From Pseudonocardiaceae bacterium (lineage in GTDB: Bacteria > Actinomycetota > Actinomycetes > Mycobacteriales > Pseudonocardiaceae): DNA of 64,000 nt. The stretch is from NCBI GenBank assembly GCA_009379845.1, contig WHSZ01000002.1, forward strand, positions 124,001-188,000, written 5' to 3'. The notes under the pieces were generated by a model that saw only the letters and a program-made list of their open reading frames with translations, had not been told where the DNA came from and did no database searches. Every line of letters begins with the position of its first letter. The first letter of the stretch is position 1. A program made the translations under genes and the position numbers. This document shows positions 29,913 to 41,644 of the stretch, piece by piece.

Positions 29913-30677
29913 ATGAGCTCCACGCCCGACAGTCGACCATCCGGCGACGCCACGTCGTTCGGCCACGTGGCGCGGCTGGCACGGGACATCGTGCCGCCGA
30001 TGCATCCGGCCGGCCGCCCGTTCGTGCTCGGCGCGGCCGCCGCGACCGTGCTGCTGCGCGGGCTTTCCCGCCGCGCCGGCCTTCTCGGGGCCATCGGAAC
30101 GGCATGGACCGCGTGGTTCTTCCGGGAACCGCACCGGGTGGCGCCGGAACGCGCGGGCGCGGCGGTGTCCCCCGCGGACGGCACCGTCGCGGAGGTGCGG
30201 GAAGCCGTTCCACCGCCCGAGCTCGAACTCGGCGCCGGGTCGATGCTGCGGATCAGCGTGTTCCTGTCCGTCTTCGACGTGCACGTGCAGCGGATCCCGA
30301 TGGATGGCCACATCGCGCGGGTGCGGTACCGGGCAGGCAAGTTCCTCTCCGCGGACCTGGACAAGGCGAGCGAGGAAAACGAGCGCAACACCGTGCTGCT
30401 GGAGACCACCTCGGGCGAGCGGCTGATCATCGTGCAGATCGCCGGCCTCGTGGCCCGCCGCATCGTGTGCCAGGTGAACGAGGGCGAGAAGGTCAACATC
30501 GGATCGACGTACGGGTTGATCCGTTTCGGGTCGCGTGTGGACACCTATCTGCCACTTGGCAGCCGCCCACTTGTTCGTGCCGGCCAGCGCACCATCGGTG
30601 GCGAAACGGTGCTGGCCGAACTGCCGGATTCGACACGAGACCCGCATCAGGAGAGTCCATTTCGGACGGAGGGCTGA
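29913..30677 (+). CDS. psd: Phosphatidylserine decarboxylase proenzyme
   Basis: A 254-residue PSD type II-like protein. After a hydrophobic N-terminal region comes VSPADGTVAEV, FLSVFDVHVQRIPMDGHI, and the self-cleavage site IGSTYGLIRFGSRVD, where the Ser of GST becomes the pyruvoyl group. It converts phosphatidylserine to phosphatidylethanolamine. pssA begins four bases after its stop. The ATG abuts the stop of a short upstream ORF. Confidence 0.95.
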   Translation: MSSTPDSRPSGDATSFGHVARLARDIVPPMHPAGRPFVLGAAAATVLLRGLSRRAGLLGAIGTAWTAWFFREPHRVAPERAGAAVSPADGTVAEVREAVPPPELELGAGSMLRISVFLSVFDVHVQRIPMDGHIARVRYRAGKFLSADLDKASEENERNTVLLETTSGERLIIVQIAGLVARRIVCQVNEGEKVNIGSTYGLIRFGSRVDTYLPLGSRPLVRAGQRTIGGETVLAELPDSTRDPHQESPFRTEG

Positions 30678-30681
30678 AGAG

Positions 30682-31677
30682 ATGGCGCGCAATGCGCCAG
30701 GCGTTCGCCTACTACCCAACGCGATCACAGTTCTCGCGTTGTGCGCAGGGCTGTCCGCCGTGCAATTCGCATTGAGTGGTAACTACGCTCTGGCGGTCAC
30801 CTCCGTAGTGGTAGCCGCCGTACTGGATGGACTGGACGGTCGGATCGCCCGGCTGCTGGATGCCACCAGCAAGATGGGCGAGGAACTGGATTCGCTTTCC
30901 GACGCGGTTTCCTTCGGCGTCGCACCAGCACTCGTGCTGTACGTGTGGATCCTGCACGACTACCGGGTCGGCTGGATCGTCGCGCTGATCTTCGCCGTGT
31001 GCATGGTGCTACGGCTGGCACGGTTCAACACGTTGCTTGAAGACACCGAAAAGCCACCGTTCACCAAGGAATTCTTCGTCGGTGTGCCCGCGCCTGCCGG
31101 CGGGCTGCTCGCCATGCTGCCGCTGCTGCTGAACCTGCAGTTCGGGGCCGGCTGGTGGTCCGGTCAGATCGTGGTGCACGTCTGGACGATCGGCATCGCG
31201 ATGCTGCTGATCAGCCGGGTGCCGACGCTGTCCGTGAAAACCGTGAAGGTTCCCGCGAAGGCGGTCGCGCCGCTGCTGGTGGGCGTCGGGTTGCTCGCCG
31301 CGGGGATCATCCAGTTCCCGCTGGCCGCGCTGATCTTGGCGATGCTGCTGTACGTGGGGCACATCCCGTACGCGGTGCGGCGGTATCACTGGCTGGCGAA
31401 CCACCCCGAAGCGTGGGACGTGCCGCCGAGGGAGCGCAGGGCGATTCGACGCGGGCGAGGCGCGAGCCGGCTCGGGTTGCGCCCACCACTGCGGCGGCGG
31501 GTCGCCGGTCGCGTGGCCGGGGCCGCCAAGCGGGCGGTTCGGCTGCCGCGCAGGGACGACGCGCACGTGCCGGACACCGTGATGCGGCGGGTGGAAGGCC
31601 CTCAGCAACGGGTGAACCCCGGTGGGCGGCGACGCACCTGGCGGCGAACCGGGCTGCGGCGCAACAACAACCCGTAA
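30682..31677 (+). CDS. pssA: CDP-diacylglycerol-serine O-phosphatidyltransferase
   Basis: A 331-residue integral membrane enzyme making phosphatidylserine for Psd. The CDP-alcohol phosphotransferase motif is complete: DGLDGRIARLLDATSKMG then EELDSLSD, with all Asp residues. About eight membrane segments follow. A basic C-terminal extension of about 80 residues (RRGRGASRLGLRPPLRRR) goes beyond the catalytic core. ATG 30682 has GGAGGG upstream. psd and pssA form one operon, and the AAA ATPase gene starts within ten bases. Confidence 0.95.
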   Translation: MARNAPGVRLLPNAITVLALCAGLSAVQFALSGNYALAVTSVVVAAVLDGLDGRIARLLDATSKMGEELDSLSDAVSFGVAPALVLYVWILHDYRVGWIVALIFAVCMVLRLARFNTLLEDTEKPPFTKEFFVGVPAPAGGLLAMLPLLLNLQFGAGWWSGQIVVHVWTIGIAMLLISRVPTLSVKTVKVPAKAVAPLLVGVGLLAAGIIQFPLAALILAMLLYVGHIPYAVRRYHWLANHPEAWDVPPRERRAIRRGRGASRLGLRPPLRRRVAGRVAGAAKRAVRLPRRDDAHVPDTVMRRVEGPQQRVNPGGRRRTWRRTGLRRNNNP

Positions 31678-31686
31678 GGTGTGTGG

Positions 31687-33930
31687 GTGGCCTCCGCGCA
31701 GATTACGTTGACCGTGCGGCATTCCCCCTCGGCGCTGGACACCCGGCGCGGTGTGGTCCGCTTGCACCCCGAGGTACTTGACGCGCTCGGGCTTCGCCCC
31801 TGGGAAGCCGTGCGCCTCACCGGTGCGCGGGTCAGCGTCGCGCTTGCCGCCACCGGCGAGCACTCGGCCTCGCCCGGCATCGTGCTGGCCGACGACATCA
31901 CGATGTCCAATGTCGGCGTGACCGAAGGCGGCGAGATCGTGGTAGCCCCTGCCGAGGTCGCGGCCGGGCGCACCGTCACGGTATCCGGCTCCCGACTCGC
32001 CTCCGCCTCGCTCAGCCCGGAGACCGTGCGGCTCGCCCTACTCGGCAAGGTGGTTACCGTCGGGGACGCGGTTTCCCTGCTCCCGCAAGACCTCGCCCCG
32101 CCACCCGGAGCCGACGTGGCCGCCGCGCGCGGGAAGCTCGCTTCCGCCATCGGCATGACGTGGACGAGCGAACTGCTGACCATCACCGCGGCCGAACCGA
32201 GTGGCCCGGTCGCGGTGGGCCCGTCCACCGTGGTCGGCTGGCGGGACGGCGCGCGTACCGGTGAACCCCCGCGACGGCACACCCGTACCTCCACCGACGA
32301 ACGGAACACCGTGCCCGCAACCGACCGGCCGGAGCGCAACAAGCCGGAAGTCCCGGTGATACCGGTGACCGACCTGATCGGTGCCCAGGACGCCGCCCGC
32401 AGGCTCACCGAGTGGTTCGAGCTCGCCTTCCGCCGCCCCGAGCTGCTCGAGAAACTCGGGGCGGGGCCACGGCTCGGCGCCCTTGTCACCGGGCCGGAAG
32501 GGGTTGGCAAGGCCATGCTGGTGCGCGCCACGACGCGGGCAGTGGACGCCCAGCTCGTCGAGCTCGCCGCACCGACCATCGCGGCACTGGAAGCGAACGC
32601 GACGGCCAGCAGGCTCGCGGACACCGTCGCGCAGGCCATCACCTCGGCCGCCGACCGTCCGACCGTGCTGCTGGTGACCGATGTGGACACGCTGCTGCCC
32701 GCGTCCAACCCGCCACCGGTGGCGACCGTGGTGCTGGACGCGTTCCGGGAAGCCTTGCACACCAACGGCCTCGCCGTGGTGGCCACCAGCGCACATCCGG
32801 AATCCGTCGACTCCCGGCTGCGTGGCGTGGACGTGCTCGACCGCGAAGTCAGCCTCCCGCTCCCGGAGGGAAAGGCTCGCACCGAGCTGCTCCGGGTGCT
32901 GCTGCGCGACGTCCCGGTAGAGTCCGATGTGGATTTCGGCGCGATCGCGGAGCGAGCTCCCGGCTTCGTCGCGGCCGATTTGATCGCGCTTCGCAGGGAG
33001 GCCGCGGTCCGCGCGGCGCTCCGGCAGCGGGACTCCGAGCAGCCGCAAATCGGATCGCAGGATCTGCTCGGCGCACTGGAAACCGTCCGCCCAACCTCGA
33101 TGTCCACATCGGACACACTGCAAACCGGCGGGTTGAGCCTCGACGACGTCGGCGACATGGCGGAGGTGAAGCAGTCCCTCACCGAGGCGGCTCTGTGGCC
33201 GTTGCGGTATCCGGACTCCTTCGCCCGCCTCGGTGTGGAGCCACCACGCGGCGTCCTGCTGTACGGCCCACCCGGCTGTGGCAAGACCTTCCTGGTGCGC
33301 GCGCTGGCCGGCACCGGACGCCTCAACGTGTTCTCCGTGAAGGGCGCCGAGCTGATGGACAAGTGGGTCGGCGAATCGGAGCGCGCGGTGCGCGAGCTGT
33401 TCCGCCGCGCCGCGGAAGCCGCACCGGCCATGGTGTTCCTTGACGAGGTAGATGCGCTCGCCCCGCAGCGCGGCCAATCGGGCGACTCCGGGGTATCCGA
33501 CCGCGTGGTCGCTGCACTGCTCACCGAGTTGGACGGGGTTCAGCCGCGCCGCGACGTCGTGATACTCGGTGCGACCAACCGGCCCGACCTGGTGGACCCG
33601 GCACTCCGGCGGCCGGGGCGGCTGGAGCGACTGGTGTACGTGCCGCCACCGGACGCCGAGGCACGAGCGGAGATTCTGCGCGCCTCGGCGAAGAACACGC
33701 CGCTGGAAGCCAGTGTGGACATCGATGACTTGGCGTCCACGTTGGACGGATATTCGGCCGCGGACTGCGCGGCGCTGATCAGGGAGGCGGCGCTGACGGC
33801 GATGCGGGAATCGCTCGAGGCGACCGAGGTCACCGCCGCGCACCTGGCGGCCGCCAGGAAGGCGGTCCGGCCATCACTCGATGCCGCACAGCTGGCCGCG
33901 CTCTCCGCGTACGCGGAGAGCCGCCGCTGA
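31687..33930 (+). CDS. CDC48/VCP-like AAA ATPase with two ATPase domains
   Basis: A 747-residue protein like Rv0435c, found in the same place after pssA in mycobacteria. Residues 1-190 form a CDC48 N-like domain (LDTRRGVVRLHPEVLDALGL). D1 (about 220-450) is degenerate: Walker A reads GPEGVGKA and Walker B LLVTDVDTLLP, lacking the usual KT and DE. D2 (about 480-740) is intact: GPPGCGKTFLVRA, FLDEVDALAP, sensor ATNRPDLVD and Arg finger RRPGR. It probably unfolds or extracts proteins using D2. GTG 31687 chosen over 31681. Confidence 0.92.
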   Translation: MASAQITLTVRHSPSALDTRRGVVRLHPEVLDALGLRPWEAVRLTGARVSVALAATGEHSASPGIVLADDITMSNVGVTEGGEIVVAPAEVAAGRTVTVSGSRLASASLSPETVRLALLGKVVTVGDAVSLLPQDLAPPPGADVAAARGKLASAIGMTWTSELLTITAAEPSGPVAVGPSTVVGWRDGARTGEPPRRHTRTSTDERNTVPATDRPERNKPEVPVIPVTDLIGAQDAARRLTEWFELAFRRPELLEKLGAGPRLGALVTGPEGVGKAMLVRATTRAVDAQLVELAAPTIAALEANATASRLADTVAQAITSAADRPTVLLVTDVDTLLPASNPPPVATVVLDAFREALHTNGLAVVATSAHPESVDSRLRGVDVLDREVSLPLPEGKARTELLRVLLRDVPVESDVDFGAIAERAPGFVAADLIALRREAAVRAALRQRDSEQPQIGSQDLLGALETVRPTSMSTSDTLQTGGLSLDDVGDMAEVKQSLTEAALWPLRYPDSFARLGVEPPRGVLLYGPPGCGKTFLVRALAGTGRLNVFSVKGAELMDKWVGESERAVRELFRRAAEAAPAMVFLDEVDALAPQRGQSGDSGVSDRVVAALLTELDGVQPRRDVVILGATNRPDLVDPALRRPGRLERLVYVPPPDAEARAEILRASAKNTPLEASVDIDDLASTLDGYSAADCAALIREAALTAMRESLEATEVTAAHLAAARKAVRPSLDAAQLAALSAYAESRR

Positions 33931-33931
33931 C

Positions 33932-34582
33932 CTACTTCTCGCTCTCGCTCTCGTAATTCTTCGTGACGATCACGATCACGCCGGGCGGCGCGTCGGAAAT
34001 ACCGGCGAATCGCGGCTCCGCCCGCATCCCGAAGTTGTACGCGAGTTGCTTCGCGGCTGCTTCCTCCCCGGTACCCGGCCGGTAGTACACGGTGGAGGCG
34101 GCGATCGTGCCCCCGCTGTAGTTGCCGACCTCCGTGACGTTCCAGCCTTCGGCGCGAAGATCCCGTGCCGCGTTGTCCGCAAGGCCTTTGATGGTGCTGT
34201 TGTTGTACACCCGCACCGGCGCGGGGGACACGGCCCGCTGCCCATCACCCCTGCCGGCACCGGCCTGCTGGCCGTCGTCACCCTGGCCCCTGCCGGGGGT
34301 ACGCCCGGGAGTGCCTCCCTGCGGTGGCCTCGGCTGCCGGGTCGTGGTCGGCGCCGGCTTCTGGCCCGTCGGCCTCTCCGGCCGCGTGGTCTGCTCGCCG
34401 GTGCCGGTCGGCGCCGGCGTGCTCGCCCCAGGCTGCTCGGGCGGCGGCGCCGCTCCGTCCGCGCCGTTACCGTTACCGGTCAGCGCGGTGATCCCACCGA
34501 CGACGAGCGCGAGCCCCGCGATGCCGAGAAGTATCAAACCGGCCGTGCGGCCCGGACGCGACAGGGACGACGGGTCGCTCAT
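33932..34582 (-). CDS. Membrane-anchored LytR_C domain protein (Rv0431/VirR-like)
   Basis: A 216-residue protein: short cytoplasmic start, one transmembrane helix (AGLILLGIAGLALVVGGITAL), a Pro/Thr/Gly/Gln-rich spacer (about 40-120) and a C-terminal LytR_C domain (VRVYNNSTIKGLADNAARDLRAEGW; PGVIVIVTKNY). It should lie outside the membrane near peptidoglycan. ATG 34582 overlaps the stop of the DUF3263 gene (ATGA), matching Rv0430-Rv0431. The mycobacterial relative affects envelope integrity and vesicle release. Confidence 0.88.
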   Translation of the reverse strand: MSDPSSLSRPGRTAGLILLGIAGLALVVGGITALTGNGNGADGAAPPPEQPGASTPAPTGTGEQTTRPERPTGQKPAPTTTRQPRPPQGGTPGRTPGRGQGDDGQQAGAGRGDGQRAVSPAPVRVYNNSTIKGLADNAARDLRAEGWNVTEVGNYSGGTIAASTVYYRPGTGEEAAAKQLAYNFGMRAEPRFAGISDAPPGVIVIVTKNYESESEK

Positions 34583-34923
34583 TTCAACTCGATCCCCAAC
34601 CTGCGCGCGGCACGGGCACGTTGCCGGCTGGCCCGCATCCGGCGAAGCCGTTTGACCAGCATGGGATCCACCCGAAGCGCTTCCGGCTTCTCCAGCAGCG
34701 CGTTGAGGATCTGGTAGTAACGGGTCGCGGACATCCCGAACAGCTCGCGGATCGCCTGTTCCTTCGCGCCCTGGTACTTCCACCACTGCCGTTCGAACGC
34801 CAACACCTCGTGCTCGCGTTCGCTGAGGCCGTCGCTCGATGCCCCATCACTCGAAGCGTGCGTGCGTGCCGGTGCGGGCGGCAGTTGTTCACAGGACCGA
34901 GCCCTGGACTCTGCGACGTCCAT
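34579..34923 (-). CDS. DUF3263 protein, putative helix-turn-helix
   Basis: A 114-residue protein with the DUF3263 core [43 protein letters not shown], which reads as a sigma-like helix-turn-helix, then a basic tail. ATG 34923 follows AAGGAG at ideal spacing. It is coupled to the LytR_C gene and diverges from def, as Rv0430 does in M. tuberculosis. DNA binding is inferred. Confidence 0.9.
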   Translation of the reverse strand: MDVAESRARSCEQLPPAPARTHASSDGASSDGLSEREHEVLAFERQWWKYQGAKEQAIRELFGMSATRYYQILNALLEKPEALRVDPMLVKRLRRMRASRQRARAARRLGIELK

Positions 34924-35090
34924 CTGGCTCCTTGCTGACGATCGGGGACGCTTGCGAGAAGAAATCACATGGGTGTGATCCACGGCCGCCATTACACCAT
35001 GTCACCGAGCGCCGAGTGCATTTCTGGGTCGGCGCGTCCTGGTGGAGTCTGCGCCGAAGCGCCGATGTGTCGGCGTTTAAGCTCCGGGGT

Positions 35091-35663
35091 ATGGCAGTAC
35101 ATCCGATCCGGATCGTCGGCGACCCCGTCCTGCACGAGCCCACCCGCGAAGTGACCGACTTCGACGACAACCTGCGGGTACTCGTCGACGATATGTTCGA
35201 GACCATGGCAGCGGCCGACGGGGTCGGTCTGGCCGCCAACCAGATCGGCGTGAACCTTCGGGTGTTCGTCTACGACTGCCCTGACGACGCGGGGAACCGG
35301 CACCGAGGCGTGGTAGTCAACCCGGTCCTCAAGACCTCCACGATTCCGGAAACGATGCCCGACCCGGAAGATGATCTCGAAGGCTGCCTGTCCGTACCCG
35401 GCGAGTCCTACCCGACCGGACGGGCCACCCAGGCGAGCGTGACGGGGCAGAACCTCGACGGTGAGCCGATCACCGTGGACGGCACCGACTACTTCGCGCG
35501 GTGCCTGCAGCACGAGACCGATCATCTGGATGGCTACCTGTATCTTGACCGGCTGATCGGCCGGTACGCCAGGGAAGCGAAGCGCATGCTGAAGCGGAAC
35601 GAGTGGGGCGTACCGGGCCTGTGCTGGGATCCGGCGGACGCCGAGGATCCGTACGCCGATTAA
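35091..35663 (+). CDS. def: Peptide deformylase
   Basis: A 190-residue metalloenzyme removing the N-formyl group from nascent proteins. The three motifs are present: [18 protein letters not shown] (metal Cys) and QHETDHLDG (two metal His and catalytic Glu). The C-terminal extension ([15 protein letters not shown]) resembles mycobacterial deformylase. A TAAGCT at 35078-35083 lies seven bases before ATG 35091, suggesting leaderless expression. Confidence 0.97.
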   Translation: MAVHPIRIVGDPVLHEPTREVTDFDDNLRVLVDDMFETMAAADGVGLAANQIGVNLRVFVYDCPDDAGNRHRGVVVNPVLKTSTIPETMPDPEDDLEGCLSVPGESYPTGRATQASVTGQNLDGEPITVDGTDYFARCLQHETDHLDGYLYLDRLIGRYAREAKRMLKRNEWGVPGLCWDPADAEDPYAD

Positions 35664-35674
35664 GGGGGCGAGCC

Positions 35675-36214
35675 GTGCGCGTGCCGCTGCATTCCGGTAT
35701 CAGTAACGGCAGGAAGGTCACCGTCACCGTGCTGGCCGCGGTGCTGATGCTGCTGATGCTTCCGGGGCTGGCCTTCGTGCTGTCGGTACCGGCGCTCGAC
35801 CTGCGATGGCTCGGCTTGACGATCTTGGCTATCGGCGAGCTCGGGTGCGTGCTGCTGCTGTACGGCATCTTCCGGCACGCGGCGTGGCTGGAGAACACCA
35901 CGCTCGTGATACGCGGGATGTTCCGCACCCGCAGGTGCGACCTCGCCGCGGCGCCGCGGATCGCGATCGTCCGGAACACCAACCAGGCATACCCGAGGCC
36001 GGAGCTCGCCGCGCTTGACCCGAACTCCGGGCGCTGGGTCAGGGTGCTGCTGCACCGCCCCGCGAGCCCCGAGCTGCTCGACCCCTCGGCGCTGCGCGGG
36101 CTGGCCGACGCCATCCTCACCGGCACCCGCCCCGAGCCGCACGCCCAGCACGCGCATCAGATCGCCACCGGGCTGCGCGGGTGGGCGGGCGACCCGTTCG
36201 CCGGCTTCCGCTGA
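35675..36214 (+). CDS. Two-helix membrane protein of unknown function
   Basis: A 179-residue protein with two membrane helices (VTVLAAVLMLLMLPGLAFVL and LGLTILAIGELGCVLLLYGI) and a C-terminal cytoplasmic region with a PH-like beta-strand pattern (TTLVIRGMFRTRRCDLAAA). GTG 35675 has AAGGGGG upstream and lies 11 bases after def, so the two are probably co-transcribed. I do not recognise a named family. Confidence 0.75.
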   Translation: MRVPLHSGISNGRKVTVTVLAAVLMLLMLPGLAFVLSVPALDLRWLGLTILAIGELGCVLLLYGIFRHAAWLENTTLVIRGMFRTRRCDLAAAPRIAIVRNTNQAYPRPELAALDPNSGRWVRVLLHRPASPELLDPSALRGLADAILTGTRPEPHAQHAHQIATGLRGWAGDPFAGFR

Positions 36215-36330
36215 GCCCACCGAGCCGCTCGCCAGCACCGAGCCCACCGAGTCCGCTCAGGGCGAACGCGCCACCGGAATGCCGCGGACCAGCGCACACT
36301 TGTATATGGGTGCAACGGTGTAATCGTCGG

Positions 36331-37260
36331 GTGGTGATCGCGGTGGTTGACGATTCTGAGGCGTTGGATGCCTACTCACGCTCGGTCAGCTCGGTGGCCG
36401 CATCGGTCACACCGCACGTGGCGAGCGTGCGGATCGCGCGGGGCGGTGGCTCGGCCGTGGTGTTCGACGACGGCCGGCTGCTCACCAACGCGCACGTCGT
36501 CGAGGACGGCCGGCGCGGCACGGCGACCTTCGCGGACGGCAGCGAGTCCCGGTTCGAGGTCGCCGGCTCGGACCCACTTTCCGACCTCGCGGTGCTGCAG
36601 TCGCGCGACTCGGCGCCACCCGCGGCCCGGCTCGGGGACGCGGATCGGCTGGTTGTCGGCCAGCTCGTGGTGGCCATCGGCAGCCCGCTCGGGTTCTCCG
36701 GCTCCGTCACCGCGGGGGTCATCAGCGCGCTCGGGCGTGCGCTACCGGTCCGCACCCGCAGGGTCGGCAGGGTGATCGAGAATGTGATCCAGACCGATGC
36801 CGCCCTGAATCCCGGCAACTCGGGCGGGGCGCTGGCCGATTCCGCTGGCCGGGTGGTCGGGATCAACACCGCGGTCGCCGGTTTCGGGCTCGGCCTCGCG
36901 GTGCCGATCAACGCGACCACCCGCCGGATCATCGATTCCCTTGTGACCGACGGCAGGGTTCGGCGGGCGTATCTCGGTGTGGTCGGGGTTCCCGCGCCGT
37001 TGCCGGACGACGTCGCCGAGCACACCGGCCAGCGGGCCGGGCTGCGAGTGGTCGAGGTGATCCAGGGCGGGCCCGCACACCGGGCAGGGCTGCACGCCGG
37101 CGATCTGGTGCTGACCGTTGGGAAGGAACAGGTCTCGGACGCGCAGGGCATCCAGCGGCAGCTGTTCGCGGCGGCGATCGGCGCCAGGCTGCCCGTCACC
37201 GTGCTGCGCAACGGCGCGATGGTGGACGTGTTCGCCACCCCAACCGAGCTGGTCGGCTGA
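36331..37260 (+). CDS. HtrA-like trypsin protease with PDZ domain, no signal peptide
   Basis: A 309-residue S1C protease. Triad: His in LLTNAHVVEDG, Asp in PLSDLAVLQ, Ser in LNPGNSGGALAD. A PDZ domain spans about 210-305 (LRVVEVIQGGPAHRAGLHAGDLVLTV). No signal peptide or membrane anchor is visible from any start, so it is probably cytoplasmic. Several in-frame GTGs (36331, 36334, 36343) make the start uncertain. Its final codons and stop are partly duplicated just downstream. Confidence 0.9.
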   Translation: MVIAVVDDSEALDAYSRSVSSVAASVTPHVASVRIARGGGSAVVFDDGRLLTNAHVVEDGRRGTATFADGSESRFEVAGSDPLSDLAVLQSRDSAPPAARLGDADRLVVGQLVVAIGSPLGFSGSVTAGVISALGRALPVRTRRVGRVIENVIQTDAALNPGNSGGALADSAGRVVGINTAVAGFGLGLAVPINATTRRIIDSLVTDGRVRRAYLGVVGVPAPLPDDVAEHTGQRAGLRVVEVIQGGPAHRAGLHAGDLVLTVGKEQVSDAQGIQRQLFAAAIGARLPVTVLRNGAMVDVFATPTELVG

Positions 37261-37324
37261 GTCCAATCTGGTCGGCTGAGCCCAAAATCGATTGCCGTGC
37301 CACGCTCCGGTGGACAACTATCGA

Positions 37325-37948
37325 GTGGTGTCAAACCTGCCCGCATTCGCCATCGCCGCCCTGCTGATGGCCATGGTGCCCGGCCCGGCAACCGCGATGC
37401 TGGTACGCCAGTCGGTGCGCGGCGGGCGTCGCGGCGCGTTCGCCACGGTCGCCGGAATCGAAGCAGGCGTGCTGTTCTGGGCGGTGGCCGCCGCGTTCGG
37501 GCTCGCCGCGCTGCTGGTCGCCTCCGAGCTCGCGTACCAGGTACTGCGCGTCGTCGGCGCCTGCGTGCTGGTGTGGCTGGGCATCCAGGCGTTGCGTAGT
37601 GCCCGCAAGCGGGCCGGGGCTACCGAGGCCGCCGACATCTCCGCGCCGAGCCGTGCGGCGAGCTTCCGCGCCGGGCTGCTGATCAACCTGGCGAACCCGA
37701 AGCTCGCCGTTTTCGCGGTCTCGTTCCTGCCGCAATTCATCCCGGCCGAGCAGTCCGGGACCGGCGTTTTCGTGCTGTTCGCGCTCGTCTTCGTACTGGT
37801 GGACGTGGTCTGGTACACGCTGCTCGCCGGCGTGCTCGGCCGCCTGATCGGCTGGCTGCGCAGGGAAAAGGTGCGCCGGCGGCTGGAGCGACTATCCGGC
37901 GGGGTATTGATCGCGCTTGGGATCCGGCTCGCGCTGAGCGATTCCTAG
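37325..37948 (+). CDS. LysE family exporter
   Basis: A 207-residue six-helix protein with the LysE/RhtB opening (MAMVPGPATAMLVRQSVRGGRRGAF split over helix 1) and LINLANPKLAVFAVSFLPQFI in the middle. Relatives export amino acids such as lysine, threonine or homoserine lactones. GTG 37325 or 37328 are both possible starts. It precedes the TPP riboswitch of thiC on the same strand with no functional link. Confidence 0.9.
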   Translation: MVSNLPAFAIAALLMAMVPGPATAMLVRQSVRGGRRGAFATVAGIEAGVLFWAVAAAFGLAALLVASELAYQVLRVVGACVLVWLGIQALRSARKRAGATEAADISAPSRAASFRAGLLINLANPKLAVFAVSFLPQFIPAEQSGTGVFVLFALVFVLVDVVWYTLLAGVLGRLIGWLRREKVRRRLERLSGGVLIALGIRLALSDS

Positions 37949-38000
37949 CCTTTGCGGTCGGGTGCCGGCGCGGCTATGGTCACAACCGTCAACTGAACAA

Positions 38001-40613
<2,613 letters not shown>

Positions 40614-40738
40614 CCCGCGTACGCGGGCGCGACCTCCCGGTAGCGCACCACGCCTCGCGCAGGATCCGCGCCCGCCCGCGCCGCCTTGTAACCGGGGTAC
40701 CGGGCGGACACCCCCGGCTGGGCAGCGACACTGGGGGG

Positions 40739-41572
40739 ATGACCGACGCTTCAGCCCCACCAGCCGCCTTGACCATCGCCGGCTCCGACTCCGGTGGTGC
40801 CGCCGGGCTGCAGGCCGACCTGCGCACGTTCCTGACCTGCGGAGTGCACGGCCTCGTCGCGGTCACCGCGGTGACCGTGCAGAACACCCTCGGCGTGCAC
40901 GGCCGCTCGGACGTGCCACCGGACGTCGTCGCGGGCCAGATCGAAGCCGTGGCGGCGGATATGCGCATCGGAGCCGCGAAAACCGGCATGCTGGCCTCGG
41001 CGGAGATCATCGAGGCGGTCGCGGTGGCCTGCGACAAGGCGGACATCGGCAGGGACGCTCGCGTGCCGTTCGTCGTCGACCCTGTCGCCGCCTCGATGCA
41101 CGGGCATCCGCTTTTCGACGACGCCGGGCTGGCGGCGCTGCGGGACAGGCTGCTGCCAAGGGCCACGGTGCTGACCCCGAACCTGGACGAGGTGCGGCTG
41201 CTCACCGGGATCGAGGTAACCGGCCGGGAGCAGATGTACGACGCCGCCGTCGCGCTGCACCGGCTCGGCCCGCGGTACGTGCTGGTGAAGGGTGGGCACC
41301 TGGTGTCGGACGCGGACTGCGTGGATATCTGCTACGACGGCGCGGAGTTCACCGAGCTGCCGGGGCCTCGGCACGCCACCCCGCACACCCACGGCGCAGG
41401 CGACGCGATGGCCTCGGCGTTGACAGCCGGGCTGGCGCGGGGGATGTCGTTCCAGCGGGCGGCCCGGTTCGGCAAGTGGTTCGTGACGAACGCGGTGGCG
41501 CATTCCTACCCGATGGGAGCCAAAGTCGGCCCGGTGTCGGCGTTCTGGCGGCTGGCTCCTGAGGAGAGCTAA
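40739..41572 (+). CDS. thiD: Second ThiD paralogue
   Basis: A 277-residue protein aligned end to end with the first ThiD, most residues identical, with the same motifs (ALTIAGSDSGGAAGLQADL; AAKTGMLASAEII; PHTHGAGDAMASAL). Catalytic Asp retained in HGAGD. ATG 40739 follows a G-run. It lies 125 bp after the first copy, outside the overlapped thiC-thiD unit, so it may have its own expression. Tandem duplication is the simplest origin; it may have shifted toward pyridoxal or salvage substrates. Confidence 0.9.
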   Translation: MTDASAPPAALTIAGSDSGGAAGLQADLRTFLTCGVHGLVAVTAVTVQNTLGVHGRSDVPPDVVAGQIEAVAADMRIGAAKTGMLASAEIIEAVAVACDKADIGRDARVPFVVDPVAASMHGHPLFDDAGLAALRDRLLPRATVLTPNLDEVRLLTGIEVTGREQMYDAAVALHRLGPRYVLVKGGHLVSDADCVDICYDGAEFTELPGPRHATPHTHGAGDAMASALTAGLARGMSFQRAARFGKWFVTNAVAHSYPMGAKVGPVSAFWRLAPEES

Positions 41573-41644
41573 CGCACGCCCTGGCGCGCCGCACCGCCGG
41601 ATACGATACAGCGCGTTTGTGTTTCTGATTCCAGGAGACAACCA

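Noticed and set aside
31602..33843. Two minus-strand frames of about 600 residues opposite the AAA ATPase
   Set aside because: Ser/Arg-rich or His/Arg-rich shadows of a well-supported gene.
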